This document shows, one piece after another, positions 44,364 through 53,360 of a stretch of DNA of 64,000 nt; within the stretch, counting starts at the first letter, position 1, and each line of letters opens with the position of its first letter. Under the pieces are notes generated by a model. The model ran no database searches. It was not told the DNA's origin and saw nothing but the letters and a program-made list of their open reading frames with translations. A program made the translations under genes and the position numbers. The DNA is taken from the NCBI GenBank assembly GCA_017642335.1, contig JAGCPF010000032.1, positions 1 through 64,000 of the forward strand. Reading direction: 5' to 3'. This DNA is from Fibrobacter sp. (lineage in GTDB: Bacteria; Fibrobacterota; Fibrobacteria; Fibrobacterales; Fibrobacteraceae).

Positions 44364-45410
44364 CTATTTCAAATATAACGAAATCCACTTGGAGCGATTG
44401 CTCTTCCAGGAGTTTTTCATTACGTAATCAAATAATTTCCGTTCCTTCCCTGCAATGTCTCCAGACCTGTAATCCGCCAGCGCGCGCTTCAACATGTCGC
44501 CCAGATTCTTCTCGTGTTCGAGGTCGTCTTCGTAATGGTATACGTAAAGCCCGTCGGATTCATCCTGAACATCCTGTACATTTGCAATGTCGGGACACAC
44601 GACCGTCTTGGAATACGACCCCGCCATAATTACCGTCCCCGAATTCAACGCCGACTTGTAGGAATATGGAGCGACAAGGAATGCTGCGCATTTCAAGAAG
44701 GCAGACACGTCTTCGTCCGGCACGAATTTCGGATAAAAGACAACGCCCTTACGCCCTTCCAATTCCTTCTGTAACTTGTCCAAGTACTCCGCAGGCTTCA
44801 CGGAACCGCAAACAAGCAAGATAGCCTCGGGGCAAGCGGAATCCCTGACATCGCAAAAAGCTTTCGCCAGCAACTCGACGTTCTTGTAAGGGCGAACGGC
44901 ACCCAAAAAAAGCACGATCGGGGCATCGGGCGACAACCCCATTTTTTCACGGACATCCAAACTCGATTCAGGATAGCATCCCAGATAATCCCCGTGCGGA
45001 ATCAGCACCACCTTGTGCAAATATTTCCGCAAAAAGGGAACTTCCAGGCTTTTCCTGCTCATCACGTGGATGACATCGGAAAAACGGAGCAAGAAATAGC
45101 GCAATATCTTGTTGTATGCCGCGGCATGGTCATGGCCTTCGATATTGTGGATCGTCCACACGATTCTTTTTTTTGACAAGATGACCCGAAGCAAGACAAA
45201 AAACCGGTAAATAAACGACGAAAAATTTTCGCACTGATCGAACCAGTTGAAATGGAATACATCCGAATCATACACATCGGCTTTTCGTTTCATTTCGTCA
45301 TAAAAACCGACGCACTCGAATTCACCACTTTCTTTAAGCAAGCCCGCCAGGTTTTGCAGAAAAAGATTCGAGCTGTTCAGCAATCTCGGAAAAAAACAAA
45401 CCTTTGCCAT
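44364..45410 (-). CDS. Glycosyltransferase, GT-B fold
   Basis: 348 residues. N-terminal part with VFHFNWFDQCENFSS, VWTIHNIEGHDHAAAYNK and SDVIHVMSRKSLEVPFL; C-terminal part with PIVLFLGAVRPYKNVELLAK, AILLVCGSVKPAEYLDKLQ and APYSYKSALNSGTVIMAG. The last segment stands where EX7E would be and lacks it, as in some GT4 relatives. Codon use is less GC-biased than in flanking genes. Sits between GT8-like paralogue A and the flippase, so it probably builds the same polymer. Confidence 0.78.
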   Translation of the reverse strand: MAKVCFFPRLLNSSNLFLQNLAGLLKESGEFECVGFYDEMKRKADVYDSDVFHFNWFDQCENFSSFIYRFFVLLRVILSKKRIVWTIHNIEGHDHAAAYNKILRYFLLRFSDVIHVMSRKSLEVPFLRKYLHKVVLIPHGDYLGCYPESSLDVREKMGLSPDAPIVLFLGAVRPYKNVELLAKAFCDVRDSACPEAILLVCGSVKPAEYLDKLQKELEGRKGVVFYPKFVPDEDVSAFLKCAAFLVAPYSYKSALNSGTVIMAGSYSKTVVCPDIANVQDVQDESDGLYVYHYEDDLEHEKNLGDMLKRALADYRSGDIAGKERKLFDYVMKNSWKSNRSKWISLYLK

Positions 45411-45418
45411 ATAAACTT

Positions 45419-46900
45419 TTATTTCTTCTTACGTGAATATTTCTGCTTACTAAAGCCCTGCTTCCAGAACGTAAACAAAATCAACAGCAACACGACAACG
45501 TATATGACACCCTTTTCCACCAATCCGATATTCCAGACCGTATTGATGGCGGCATAAAGAATCATCAAGCTGACAATCCATAGTCCCTGAACCCACAGGT
45601 ACTTTTTATAGGGCCAGTATCCCATTTTTTTCAGGTAGATATTCATCCAGACGCATTGCATAATCTGGTAAAGCATCGAAGACAAGGCGGCACCGGCAAT
45701 CCCGAACAAAGGAATCAAGAGCCAGTTCAGCGCGACAGCGACAAACAGCGACACCACGTTCATCACGAACAAGAAACTGCTCTTTCCGAGCCCGTTGATA
45801 ACCGATCCCGTCAAGCCGAACAAGCCGTTGATGAGGTTCCCGATCATCAGGATGCCAAGCACCATCGCCGGGTTTTCCTTCGAGACAAAGGACTTGCCGG
45901 CAATCATCATGGTCTGCTCGGGGAACAAGACGATGAAGAAACCGATTCCCAGCTGGATCAAGGTCACCATCGATACGCAATACGAAAAGACGGGCTTCAA
46001 ATCCGTTTCCAGGCGGTCGCGGCTCATCCCCGCCACCACGGGCGTCAAAATTGGCTGATAGCTACGGCGGATAACCTTCAGCCCGTTGGAAATGGTCACC
46101 ATAACAGCGTAGATACCGGCCGCCTCGGGGCCAATCATCGCAAGGACCATCCACAAGTCCACACGGAGCAGGAAGGCGCCCACGACCTCGGAAAAACCGA
46201 TAGGCAGAGAGAACTTCAAGAGTTCTTCCGGAATTTTCTTCCTGATAAACCACTTGATGTCGGGGAACTGGAACCTTATCAGGAACACGTAAACTCCCGC
46301 ACCCAGCATATTGGCGATGAAAAGGCCCAACGGCAAGGCGATATTGTCGTTCACATTGGCAAAGTGCAGGACCAACGCAATCATCGGGGCCAAGCTGGAA
46401 ATGGCGAAATCGTTGATGAAAATCTTGTATTGCGGGTGACGGTTCCCTTCGGACGCGCCGCCAAAAAGCAACTGCATGGTATACGGGACAATGGAAAGCG
46501 CATAAAGCGAAATTTCTATCGACGAGAGCATCGACAGTCCCGTGAAGAAACGCTGTAAGCCAAAGTAGGAACCAAGCCAGATGACTACGGACATGAGCAG
46601 GCCGACAAACAGGGCGACATGCAACGATTCCATGATACCCTCGTAAGCAGGGCGTCCGCAGACCTTGTTCTGAGGCAGGTAGCGATGCAGACCGTAATCC
46701 AGACCGAACACCGAAACGCGACACAGCGTAAGGACTAGCAACTGCGTAGAGACATATATACCGAACAGTTCCTTACCGAACACGCGCGCAATGACCACCG
46801 TAAAGACCGGGGCAAGAATCTTCAATATCGTCCCCAGAACGGAGTACAGCGTTCCCTTCATTAGGAATTTCTGATCTGACTGAATCGAATTTTCTGACAT
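45419..46900 (-). CDS. Polysaccharide flippase, MATE/Wzx type
   Basis: 493 residues with about 12 to 14 membrane helices. Starts LMKGTLYSVLGTILKILAPV and FGKELFGIYVSTQLLVLTL, then YRLGLFGLDYGLHR-like segments, LRVDLWMVLAMIGPEAAGIYA and GLTGSVINGLGKSSFLFVMN, typical of the oligosaccharide flippase clan. Moves lipid-linked sugar units across the inner membrane. Lies between glycosyltransferases, with the GT8-like gene 10 bases upstream. Ends in a basic tail KKK. I saw no Wzy polymerase or ligase gene in the window. Confidence 0.85.
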   Translation of the reverse strand: MSENSIQSDQKFLMKGTLYSVLGTILKILAPVFTVVIARVFGKELFGIYVSTQLLVLTLCRVSVFGLDYGLHRYLPQNKVCGRPAYEGIMESLHVALFVGLLMSVVIWLGSYFGLQRFFTGLSMLSSIEISLYALSIVPYTMQLLFGGASEGNRHPQYKIFINDFAISSLAPMIALVLHFANVNDNIALPLGLFIANMLGAGVYVFLIRFQFPDIKWFIRKKIPEELLKFSLPIGFSEVVGAFLLRVDLWMVLAMIGPEAAGIYAVMVTISNGLKVIRRSYQPILTPVVAGMSRDRLETDLKPVFSYCVSMVTLIQLGIGFFIVLFPEQTMMIAGKSFVSKENPAMVLGILMIGNLINGLFGLTGSVINGLGKSSFLFVMNVVSLFVAVALNWLLIPLFGIAGAALSSMLYQIMQCVWMNIYLKKMGYWPYKKYLWVQGLWIVSLMILYAAINTVWNIGLVEKGVIYVVVLLLILFTFWKQGFSKQKYSRKKK

Positions 46901-46910
46901 AGCAATCGAC

Positions 46911-47870
46911 TTATTTCAATTTTTCCTTAAGCCTCACCAGGAAACGGCACAAGTTCGGCCACTGCCTGTAAATGAAGAACATCGGGAACCTGACCTGCAC
47001 ATCATACGTCTCGGGAGCACCGAAAAATCCGTTCCTCGCATTGACAATGATTTTCCTGTCGCCGTCGTTCAGAGCGCCCTGGCGCTTGATACCCTCAAAA
47101 AAGTCCTTCCTCATCAGGGGATGCGGTTCCTTTTTCCCGTCAATTCCCGTGCTGAAGAAATGAATAATCCGGGCACGGCACAGAATCGGGTAAATGGTCT
47201 TGACCCGATAAAGGTGATTGTAGGCCTCGCGGACTTGACAATTCCACTCGCCATCGAGTTCGGCCAGCGGGAATCCCAGACGATGATTCGTCTCGTTGAA
47301 AGACAGCTGGTCCGTAAAGATTCCGTTTTCAGCACATTGGAGGTACAGGCGGTGCCATTCTTCGCCAAAAGCACGGGCGGCCGGATTATCCCGGAAAAAT
47401 ACGACACCGCTGTTGAAGTACACATTTTCAAACGACTGCGAAAAATGCATCTTGGCAATATTGCGGTTCAGCTTCTTGTGCTTGACGTGGTACTTGTCGT
47501 TCCCCTTCGCATGCAAATCAGCGACCGCAGCTACATCCGGCCAGTCATCCGGAATTTCCAGCGGAGCCACGACAGCCGTGTCACCGTCGATAAAGAGGAA
47601 ATCCCCTTCGACGAGGGCCCGCATGTTGGTCTTCAGCATACGCGAGCGCAACATGTTGTTCATGGACTCGTCAAACGGAACGACCTTGTACTCGTTTACC
47701 AAATTCTTGATTTCGCCCCGGAAACCCACCAAGTTCTTGTCGGTCCTGTCATCGACCAGCAGCGTCACGAACGCATCGGGATTGTAATGGCGCAGGGAAA
47801 GCGCCGAAGCAAGCGTCTGCTCGTAATAGATGTCCTTCTCTTCGCTGACAAGTATATACAAGAACTTCAT
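46911..47870 (-). CDS. Glycosyltransferase, GT8-like (paralogue B)
   Basis: 319 residues. Same pattern as the gene at 43329-44345: KFLYILVSEEKDIYYEQTLA, NPDAFVTLLVDDRTDKNLVG, DxD motif in GDFLFIDGDTAVVAPL, and FNSGVVFFRDNPAARAFGEEW. Two copies flanking a flippase suggest duplication within the locus followed by divergence, each perhaps adding a different sugar. No membrane segments. First gene of the minus-strand glycan run after the helical protein gene. Confidence 0.83.
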   Translation of the reverse strand: MKFLYILVSEEKDIYYEQTLASALSLRHYNPDAFVTLLVDDRTDKNLVGFRGEIKNLVNEYKVVPFDESMNNMLRSRMLKTNMRALVEGDFLFIDGDTAVVAPLEIPDDWPDVAAVADLHAKGNDKYHVKHKKLNRNIAKMHFSQSFENVYFNSGVVFFRDNPAARAFGEEWHRLYLQCAENGIFTDQLSFNETNHRLGFPLAELDGEWNCQVREAYNHLYRVKTIYPILCRARIIHFFSTGIDGKKEPHPLMRKDFFEGIKRQGALNDGDRKIIVNARNGFFGAPETYDVQVRFPMFFIYRQWPNLCRFLVRLKEKLK

Positions 47871-47883
47871 GGACGCTCCCTAA

Positions 47884-49002
47884 TCAGTCTGCATCGTCGA
47901 ACGCCTGGGCCTCTTCGGGTTCATCGACAATCCATTTGCGGATATGTTCCGCCAGTTCCGCCTGGCTGTCTTTTTCCAGTTCGTCTGCCATGCCTCTCAG
48001 GGTTTCGGCATCCATGCCGGGCAATTCCTTCTCGAACGTCGTCACGTAGCCTTCCAGCAAGTCGTAGGCCTTCATGCTCTGCAAGAGCTGCATGAACTCG
48101 ATATTCGCCGTGCCGCCATTGCGGTAGCGGATATGGTCTTCCAGCAGTTTTCTTGCACGGGTATCATCCACGACCTGGCAGAGCCTAGCCAAGTTGATAA
48201 CCTTCGGGTATTTTTCGTAAAGGCTCTCGGCAATCTTCGCGCAGTCGGACTTGCGGCCTTCGCGGTCGGCAATGCCGGCCTGCAGGTCCATACAGGCTTC
48301 GTCGTCCTCGGCGCCCGGGTTTTCCACATCACGCAGCCACTGTTTGGCCATCTCGATGTCGCCCGCGACAAAATAGGAGTTGGCAATATCGATAATCGTC
48401 GCGTTGCTCTTTTCGGGATCGCGCATCAAGGCAGCCTTCGCATACTCGGCAGCATCGCCAATATCGTCGGCCATGTCGGAAATCGCATCCAAAACGTCAT
48501 CACGGTTGGGCAAGTCGTTGGTCTCGACGGCATTCATCAATTCGTCCAGCAACGCCTTGATAGACTCAGGCGGGAGAAACTCGGATGCCGAGAGGAACAC
48601 GTAGGAGCGGCCTTCCTCGCCCACGTGGCGGATGGCCAAGTCGTGCACCAAGTCAGAGATATAGCTCTTGTCCTCGTACTGCTTGGCCAGCTCGACAAAG
48701 AACGTGCCCGCATCGTAAAAGAGACCATCCCAAAGTTCAGGCTCGTCGTCATCGATACGCGAGCAGATAAAATCGCAGCGGAGCGTCCATGCCAGGAGTT
48801 CCAACTGGAGTTTCGGATTTTCGCCGAACCTCTCGATATCATCGATTGCGGCGGCAATCGAATCGAACAGGTCTGCCGGGCGACCCAACAGGCGGCTACG
48901 CCCGTTCACGATGTCGCAGAGCATCTGGCGGATTTTGTCTTCCTTCCCACGGAAGGCGCCATCATTGGCAGGAGATTTCCAAACTTTTTTCTTTTTAGCC
49001 AT
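47884..49002 (-). CDS. Cytoplasmic helical-repeat protein, unrecognised
   Basis: 372 residues, all-alpha and acidic, with a basic N-terminus (MAKKKKVWK). Segments such as EYAKAALMRDPEKSNATII, AKQWLRDVENPGAEDDEACM and CAKIAESLYEKYPKVINLAR read as TPR-like helix pairs. It has no signal peptide. It is the most upstream gene of the run on the minus strand and lies 13 bases before the GT8-like gene, with a terminator behind it on the upstream side. No name can be given; a role in the adjacent glycan locus is only suggested by position. Confidence 0.65.
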   Translation of the reverse strand: MAKKKKVWKSPANDGAFRGKEDKIRQMLCDIVNGRSRLLGRPADLFDSIAAAIDDIERFGENPKLQLELLAWTLRCDFICSRIDDDEPELWDGLFYDAGTFFVELAKQYEDKSYISDLVHDLAIRHVGEEGRSYVFLSASEFLPPESIKALLDELMNAVETNDLPNRDDVLDAISDMADDIGDAAEYAKAALMRDPEKSNATIIDIANSYFVAGDIEMAKQWLRDVENPGAEDDEACMDLQAGIADREGRKSDCAKIAESLYEKYPKVINLARLCQVVDDTRARKLLEDHIRYRNGGTANIEFMQLLQSMKAYDLLEGYVTTFEKELPGMDAETLRGMADELEKDSQAELAEHIRKWIVDEPEEAQAFDDAD

Positions 49003-49018
49003 AATACCAATCTAGAAA

Positions 49019-49046
49019 ATTCGCGCCCCTAAGACAGGGGCGCGAT
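49019..49046 (-). terminator. Hairpin terminator for the GLUG lipoprotein gene
   Basis: TCGCGCCCCT (49021-49030), loop AAGAC, AGGGGCGCGA (49036-49045): ten-base perfect arms. On the minus strand a short ATTTTCTAG tract follows, so the U-run is weak but the stem is very stable. Confidence 0.65.
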
Positions 49047-49076
49047 TAAATGTTTTCGACTATCTATCGGTAAAGA

Positions 49077-50519
49077 CTATTTCATCCAGGTGAAGAACGG
49101 GAAGCCAGCATACTTGCCGCCATCCATGGCCCACACATTCTCGACCGCATTGAGCGTAGCGAGGAATTCAGCAGTCTTCATCGACTCGGAAGCTTCGCCA
49201 AGTTCCGCAGCCGGGGCGACCTTGGTTCCTGCATCATAGTAGACGGACGCCACTTCCGAAGTGGACAAGTGGGCGCCGGCAACAGAACCCGCATTGGCAA
49301 TTGCCGATACGACACCCGCATTATAGGCGCCGGTCACCTTGCATGTTTCAGCCTTGCCGATAAGGCCGCCGACATTGGTGGTTCCTTCAGCAACAACCTG
49401 TCCCTGGTTAAATGCATTCTTCATGGATGCATCGGTCACGAACTTTCCGGCAATGCCACCGACACCGATGGCCGTCTTGCCCGTAACAGTACCCACGTTA
49501 TAGACCTGGCTCAGCACAGCGGAATTCGAACCCACGGCGACAACACCGCCGACAGAGCTCATGTTGTTGTCTTCACCAGTCACGGAGCCTTCGTTGCCGG
49601 ACTGTTTCACTTCCACCTGCGAGGCCTTGCCCACAACGCCGCCTACATCCTGGTTACCGGCGATGTTGCCCTTGTTCACGCTCAGTTCGACAGTGCTGTT
49701 CATCGAGAGCGTAGCCACGATGCCCGCCACGGTCGACTTGCCCGTTACGGCAGCGGAGTTGTTTGCACTGACAACCTTGGCAGAAATTGCCGTAGCCACC
49801 ACGCCACTCACGGATCCGGAGCCCTGGACTGTACCGCTTACAGTTGCAGTCTCGACAGTACCGTTGCTGAGGCTTCCGCCCAAGCCTGCGACAAAGTCGT
49901 TACCCGTCACGGTTCCAGACACCGTGACATTATTGATTTCAGCATATTCAGCCTTGCCGAACAGAATACCTGCATAGGAGCCTACCTTGAGGGACGCTCC
50001 GTCCACCTTGATATTCTTAACGACAGCCTTCGAACTGGCATCACCGCTGACATAGCCGAACAGACCTGCATAAGAAGCCGTATCGTCAATGGAAAGGCCC
50101 TTGATGGTATGGTCGCCACCATCGAACGTACCGCCGAACGTGCGGTTGCTCTGGCCCTTGACGCATCCAATCGGAGTCCACTTCTTGGACAGGGAAACAT
50201 CCGCAGTCAACTTGAAAACGACGCCCTTGAAATTCACGGACTTACCATTCACCTCTTCCGCCAGAGTCAAGAGGTCTTCTTCCGATTTCAGTTCGTACGG
50301 ACTAGCCTCCGTACCGGCACCGCTCCACAAATTGGAGGGGTCGTTAGGGAGAACCCATTCAATCGAAGAGGACGAATTGTTCGGGTCCTGGCTTCCACTA
50401 GAACCCGGATTATCTGGATTGTCCCCACCACTGGGTTTGGCACCCGTAGAATTGTCATCACCGCATGCGGCCAAGGCAAGAGCGGCCGCCACCAAAACAA
50501 ACCATTTTTTTAGATTCAT
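49077..50519 (-). CDS. Lipoprotein with GLUG-type repeats
   Basis: 480 residues from ATG 50519 (MNLKKWFVLVAAALALAACG, lipobox LAAC) with GGTGG upstream; an ATG at 50540 lacks a ribosome site. A Ser/Pro/Gly/Asn-rich linker follows. From about 100 to 440 the sequence repeats about every 20 to 25 residues as V-x-G-x-V-x-G elements (NVTVSGTVTGNDFVAGLGGS, ATVSGTVQGSGSVSGVVATA, YNVGTVTGKTAIGVGGIAGK), the GLUG pattern of beta-helical surface proteins. Probably displayed on the outer membrane and involved in binding, as in adhesins of this type. The substrate is not deducible. Confidence 0.85.
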   Translation of the reverse strand: MNLKKWFVLVAAALALAACGDDNSTGAKPSGGDNPDNPGSSGSQDPNNSSSSIEWVLPNDPSNLWSGAGTEASPYELKSEEDLLTLAEEVNGKSVNFKGVVFKLTADVSLSKKWTPIGCVKGQSNRTFGGTFDGGDHTIKGLSIDDTASYAGLFGYVSGDASSKAVVKNIKVDGASLKVGSYAGILFGKAEYAEINNVTVSGTVTGNDFVAGLGGSLSNGTVETATVSGTVQGSGSVSGVVATAISAKVVSANNSAAVTGKSTVAGIVATLSMNSTVELSVNKGNIAGNQDVGGVVGKASQVEVKQSGNEGSVTGEDNNMSSVGGVVAVGSNSAVLSQVYNVGTVTGKTAIGVGGIAGKFVTDASMKNAFNQGQVVAEGTTNVGGLIGKAETCKVTGAYNAGVVSAIANAGSVAGAHLSTSEVASVYYDAGTKVAPAAELGEASESMKTAEFLATLNAVENVWAMDGGKYAGFPFFTWMK

Positions 50520-50663
50520 ATTTACCACCAAAAAAGCCAATGTTATCTATGTTACCAATATATATTAAGTTTGCCCCATAATCCATAGCAAAGGCCATAA
50601 AAAGGCCACGTTAAGAAAATTTTTCGGGGTATAGGCAGGCTTTTCTGACCCCAAAACGTACGT

Positions 50664-51656
50664 CTAGCGCTTTTCGCGGATTCGCTTGTAAATGGCGTTC
50701 GCCTTTTCGTCATCCCCAGCGTTAGAGTAGACATGGCCGACATTTTCGGCACCGATGCGTCCCTGGGAATTCCCGGCAAGCCAAGCCTTCATGTAGCAGT
50801 CCAGAGCCTCGTCATAGCGCTTCTGCGAGAAGTAAATTTGTCCGAGGTCCACGTTCAGGTCACCCAGTCCCTTCTTGTGGCGTAGGCCCTCTTCCAAGGT
50901 AAAGATGGCCATCCAAGGGGAACCGTCCTTCAAGTACATCTGGGCCAGGTACCTGCGGGCAGACACGTTTTCCGGGTCCATCAAAATACCGTTTTCCATC
51001 TCGTTGAGGGACTGCCGCGTGGAATCCATGCTGCGGTAATAATACGCCATGGTAAAGTGCACGTCGGCGCCGGCGGTGGCCGTCATCTGCAGGGCGTTAC
51101 GCAAGGTCTTTATCGCGTATTCGTAGTCGCCCAGTTTCTCGTAGACATCGGCAAGCCCGTACCAAGCATCCATGCGGTCCGGATTCAAGCGCAAGGCGCT
51201 CTCGAAATGTTTCTGGGCAAGAGTCCAGTCGCGGCCCTTCATGTAGCACTCGCCCAGCGCAAAATGCACGTGGTCGTTTTCCTCGCCCAATTCCAATGCA
51301 CGCTTGTAGGCGGCAATCGCCTCGCCCGGATCGCCGGCCAGGTAGTAGATGTCGCCCATCAACAGCCAAGCCTTCACGAACTTCGGCAACAGTTCGACCG
51401 TACGCTTGTACGCGACCAGCGCCACCTCCTTACGGCCCAACTGCACCAGGGCGTTGCCCAGGTTGAACCAGGCGAAAGGCTCGTAGCGGCCTTCGTCAAT
51501 CGCCGCCCTGTAAAGGGGAACGCTCTCCTTGTACTTGCCCTGGTCGTAAAGTTCGTTCGCACGGAAGAAATAGTCCTCCGCAGCAAAAAGCGGAGCTACG
51601 CAAAATAGCAACAGCAACGAAAGCGCGAACCTCGAGCCTCTTACCTTACTTAACAA
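50664..51656 (-). CDS. TPR protein of the ExbB/TonB operon
   Basis: 330 residues from TTG 51656, preceded by AAGGAG inside the last codons of tonB; an ATG at 51701 lies deeper in tonB and would put 15 extra residues before the signal peptide (FALSLLLLFCVAPLFA). Eight or so TPR units follow (ANELYDQGKYKESVPLYRAA, NLGNALVQLGRKEVALVAYK, LALGECYMKGRDWTLAQKHF and others). Such periplasmic TPR proteins end the DUF3450-ExbB-ExbD-TonB gene sets and are needed for energy transduction in relatives. Its signal-peptide codons contain the GAGGYTC repeat (51640-51623). Confidence 0.82.
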   Translation of the reverse strand: MLSKVRGSRFALSLLLLFCVAPLFAAEDYFFRANELYDQGKYKESVPLYRAAIDEGRYEPFAWFNLGNALVQLGRKEVALVAYKRTVELLPKFVKAWLLMGDIYYLAGDPGEAIAAYKRALELGEENDHVHFALGECYMKGRDWTLAQKHFESALRLNPDRMDAWYGLADVYEKLGDYEYAIKTLRNALQMTATAGADVHFTMAYYYRSMDSTRQSLNEMENGILMDPENVSARRYLAQMYLKDGSPWMAIFTLEEGLRHKKGLGDLNVDLGQIYFSQKRYDEALDCYMKAWLAGNSQGRIGAENVGHVYSNAGDDEKANAIYKRIREKR

Positions 51657-52299
51657 AGCGGAACTCCTTTGTGGCCTTCTGCGCCACGGGATATCCGCCA
51701 AGCTGAGCGGGACTGAACTTCCACTGGCGAACCGCCTTCAACGCCTCAATTTCGAAGCCGTAACCCGGCGGATCCAACGTCATCACCTGGGTCTGCACGA
51801 CATCGCCATACACGTCGATAACCAAGAGCACCTTCACGTAACCCGAAACGCCCATCTTCTTTGCCTTCTCGGGGAACTTGGGCTGGATTTCGCGAAGCAC
51901 CTGGGCCTGTTCGTCCACCTCGCCCGCCTCGTACACCACGTTTTCCATGGAGCCCGCATCCACGACGGCTCCGTCGCCGGCATTGCCACGCGCCAGGGAA
52001 AGGTCCATCTGGAAATTCTGGCTACGGCTCAGTCCCGGATGGCTCGAAATGCGGAACGGGTTCGGGTTCACGACAGTGCGTATAATCTTCTGCTTGACTT
52101 CGGGCTTCTTCTCGTTCACCAACACCTCGACCTCGGTCAACACCTCAAGCGGCTTTTCGGTCTTGACGCCCTTGTCGAAGAACAAAGCATTGATTACGGG
52201 AATCGCCAGAAAGAACACCCCGCTGACCACGAAGGAAAGGACTACCGCTATCGGGTAGCGGAAGTACCTAGCCAAGAAATCCGTGGGGGAAAAGCGCAT
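51646..52299 (-). CDS. TonB-family energy transducer
   Basis: 217 residues. One N-terminal membrane helix (YPIAVVLSFVVSGVFFLAIP), a spacer with charged and Pro residues, and a C-terminal TonB fold (VLREIQPKFPEKAKKMGVSG, YVKVLLVIDVYGDVVQTQVM, VRQWKFSPAQLGGYPV). Transmits inner-membrane energy to outer-membrane receptors. It starts directly after the exbD stop and is followed by the TPR gene with an 11-base overlap. The Pro-rich spacer is short compared with enterobacterial TonB, as in TonB2-type systems. Confidence 0.9.
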   Translation of the reverse strand: MRFSPTDFLARYFRYPIAVVLSFVVSGVFFLAIPVINALFFDKGVKTEKPLEVLTEVEVLVNEKKPEVKQKIIRTVVNPNPFRISSHPGLSRSQNFQMDLSLARGNAGDGAVVDAGSMENVVYEAGEVDEQAQVLREIQPKFPEKAKKMGVSGYVKVLLVIDVYGDVVQTQVMTLDPPGYGFEIEALKAVRQWKFSPAQLGGYPVAQKATKEFRFVK

Positions 52300-52704
52300 T
52301 TATTCTTCCTTGTTCGCTGAGATAGAGACCTTGCGGACCTTCGCCAAATTGCATTCGTCCAGAACATCTACCACGCGGCCCGAGGGGGCGTCGCGGTCAG
52401 ACACGATAATCACGGGGCGGTCGGGCGCCTCCGCCGTCATCTGGCGAAGGACCGTCTGCAGCGTAGAAAGGTTCACCTGCGTCTCGTTGATATGGATGGT
52501 CCCCTGCCGGGTAATCCCGATCAAGATGCTCTCCTTGGCGAGATCCTTCGCGGAACTCGCCTTCGGCTTGGTCACGTCCACGCCGGTCTCGCGGGTAAAC
52601 GTCGAAGTGACGACAAAGAAGATGAGCAGGATGAACACCATGTCCAGCATCGGGGACACGTCAATTCCGCCTGCATCCCTGTTCCTTTTGCGAATAAAAC
52701 TCAT
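52300..52704 (-). CDS. ExbD/TolR-family protein
   Basis: 134 residues. N-terminal DAGGIDVSPMLDMVFILLIF contains the single membrane helix with the conserved Asp of the proton path (SPMLDMVFILLIFF), then a periplasmic domain with VDVTKPKASSAKDLAKESI and VIIVSDRDAPSG. Works with the ExbB proteins as the proton-driven motor for TonB. Stop and tonB start abut; the exbB start overlaps by four bases (ATGA type). Confidence 0.92.
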   Translation of the reverse strand: MSFIRKRNRDAGGIDVSPMLDMVFILLIFFVVTSTFTRETGVDVTKPKASSAKDLAKESILIGITRQGTIHINETQVNLSTLQTVLRQMTAEAPDRPVIIVSDRDAPSGRVVDVLDECNLAKVRKVSISANKEE

Positions 52705-53360
52705 TGTACCTCCCTGGTGCCGTCAGCAAGCACCGCATCGGGTCCGAAATACCTGGATTCAAACCGGAGCGCTTCGCTCCACGCATGGTCCTCAACCTTT
52801 TCCACCTTGTTCATCAAGAAATTGTACGCAAGCATCAGCGGGAACGCGACTAGCAAACCCGCCTGGGTCGTAAGCAGCGCCTCCGAAATGCCATCGGCCA
52901 GAAGCACCGGGTTGCCGAATCCGAAAAGCTGGATAGTCTCGAAAGTATGCACCATGCCCGAAACCGTACCTAGAAGCCCAAGCATCGGGGCAATGGCCGC
53001 ACATGTAGAAATTGTCTTCAGCGAACGGGACAGCCGTAGCGAAATATCGTGGCGGGTCGCATCCATAGCGTTGCGCACGGCAACAGGTCCTTCGCCATGA
53101 TGTTTGCGAATATCCTCGACCAAAGCCAAGAAATAACCATAACGGCGTTTGGACAAGCGCTTGACAGCCTCGTCCTCGCCCACCTTCTCGAGGTCCTTCC
53201 AGAAAGCCGACGAAGACCTACCCTTCAGCATAAAGTAGAAGCCGTAGCGTTCAATCATCATAAACCAGCCGAACCACCCCAACAGGAATATCGGGGCGAG
53301 GACCCAGCCACCGCGGGTGACTGTTCCCAAGGCTGTCTCGATGACAGAATATTCGGTCAT
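52701..53360 (-). CDS. ExbB/TolQ-family protein (short)
   Basis: 219 residues. Three-helix MotA/TolQ/ExbB layout: helix 1 ILGWFGWFMMIERYGFYFML region, helix 2 LKTISTCAAIAPMLGLLGTV with conserved Pro and GLLGTV, helix 3 SEALLTTQAGLLVAFPLMLA. This is the standard motor subunit. It overlaps its upstream neighbour by one base (53360), which carries a second, longer ExbB copy. Two ExbB genes in one operon are typical of the TonB2/TtpC-type arrangement. Confidence 0.92.
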   Translation of the reverse strand: MTEYSVIETALGTVTRGGWVLAPIFLLGWFGWFMMIERYGFYFMLKGRSSSAFWKDLEKVGEDEAVKRLSKRRYGYFLALVEDIRKHHGEGPVAVRNAMDATRHDISLRLSRSLKTISTCAAIAPMLGLLGTVSGMVHTFETIQLFGFGNPVLLADGISEALLTTQAGLLVAFPLMLAYNFLMNKVEKVEDHAWSEALRFESRYFGPDAVLADGTREVQ

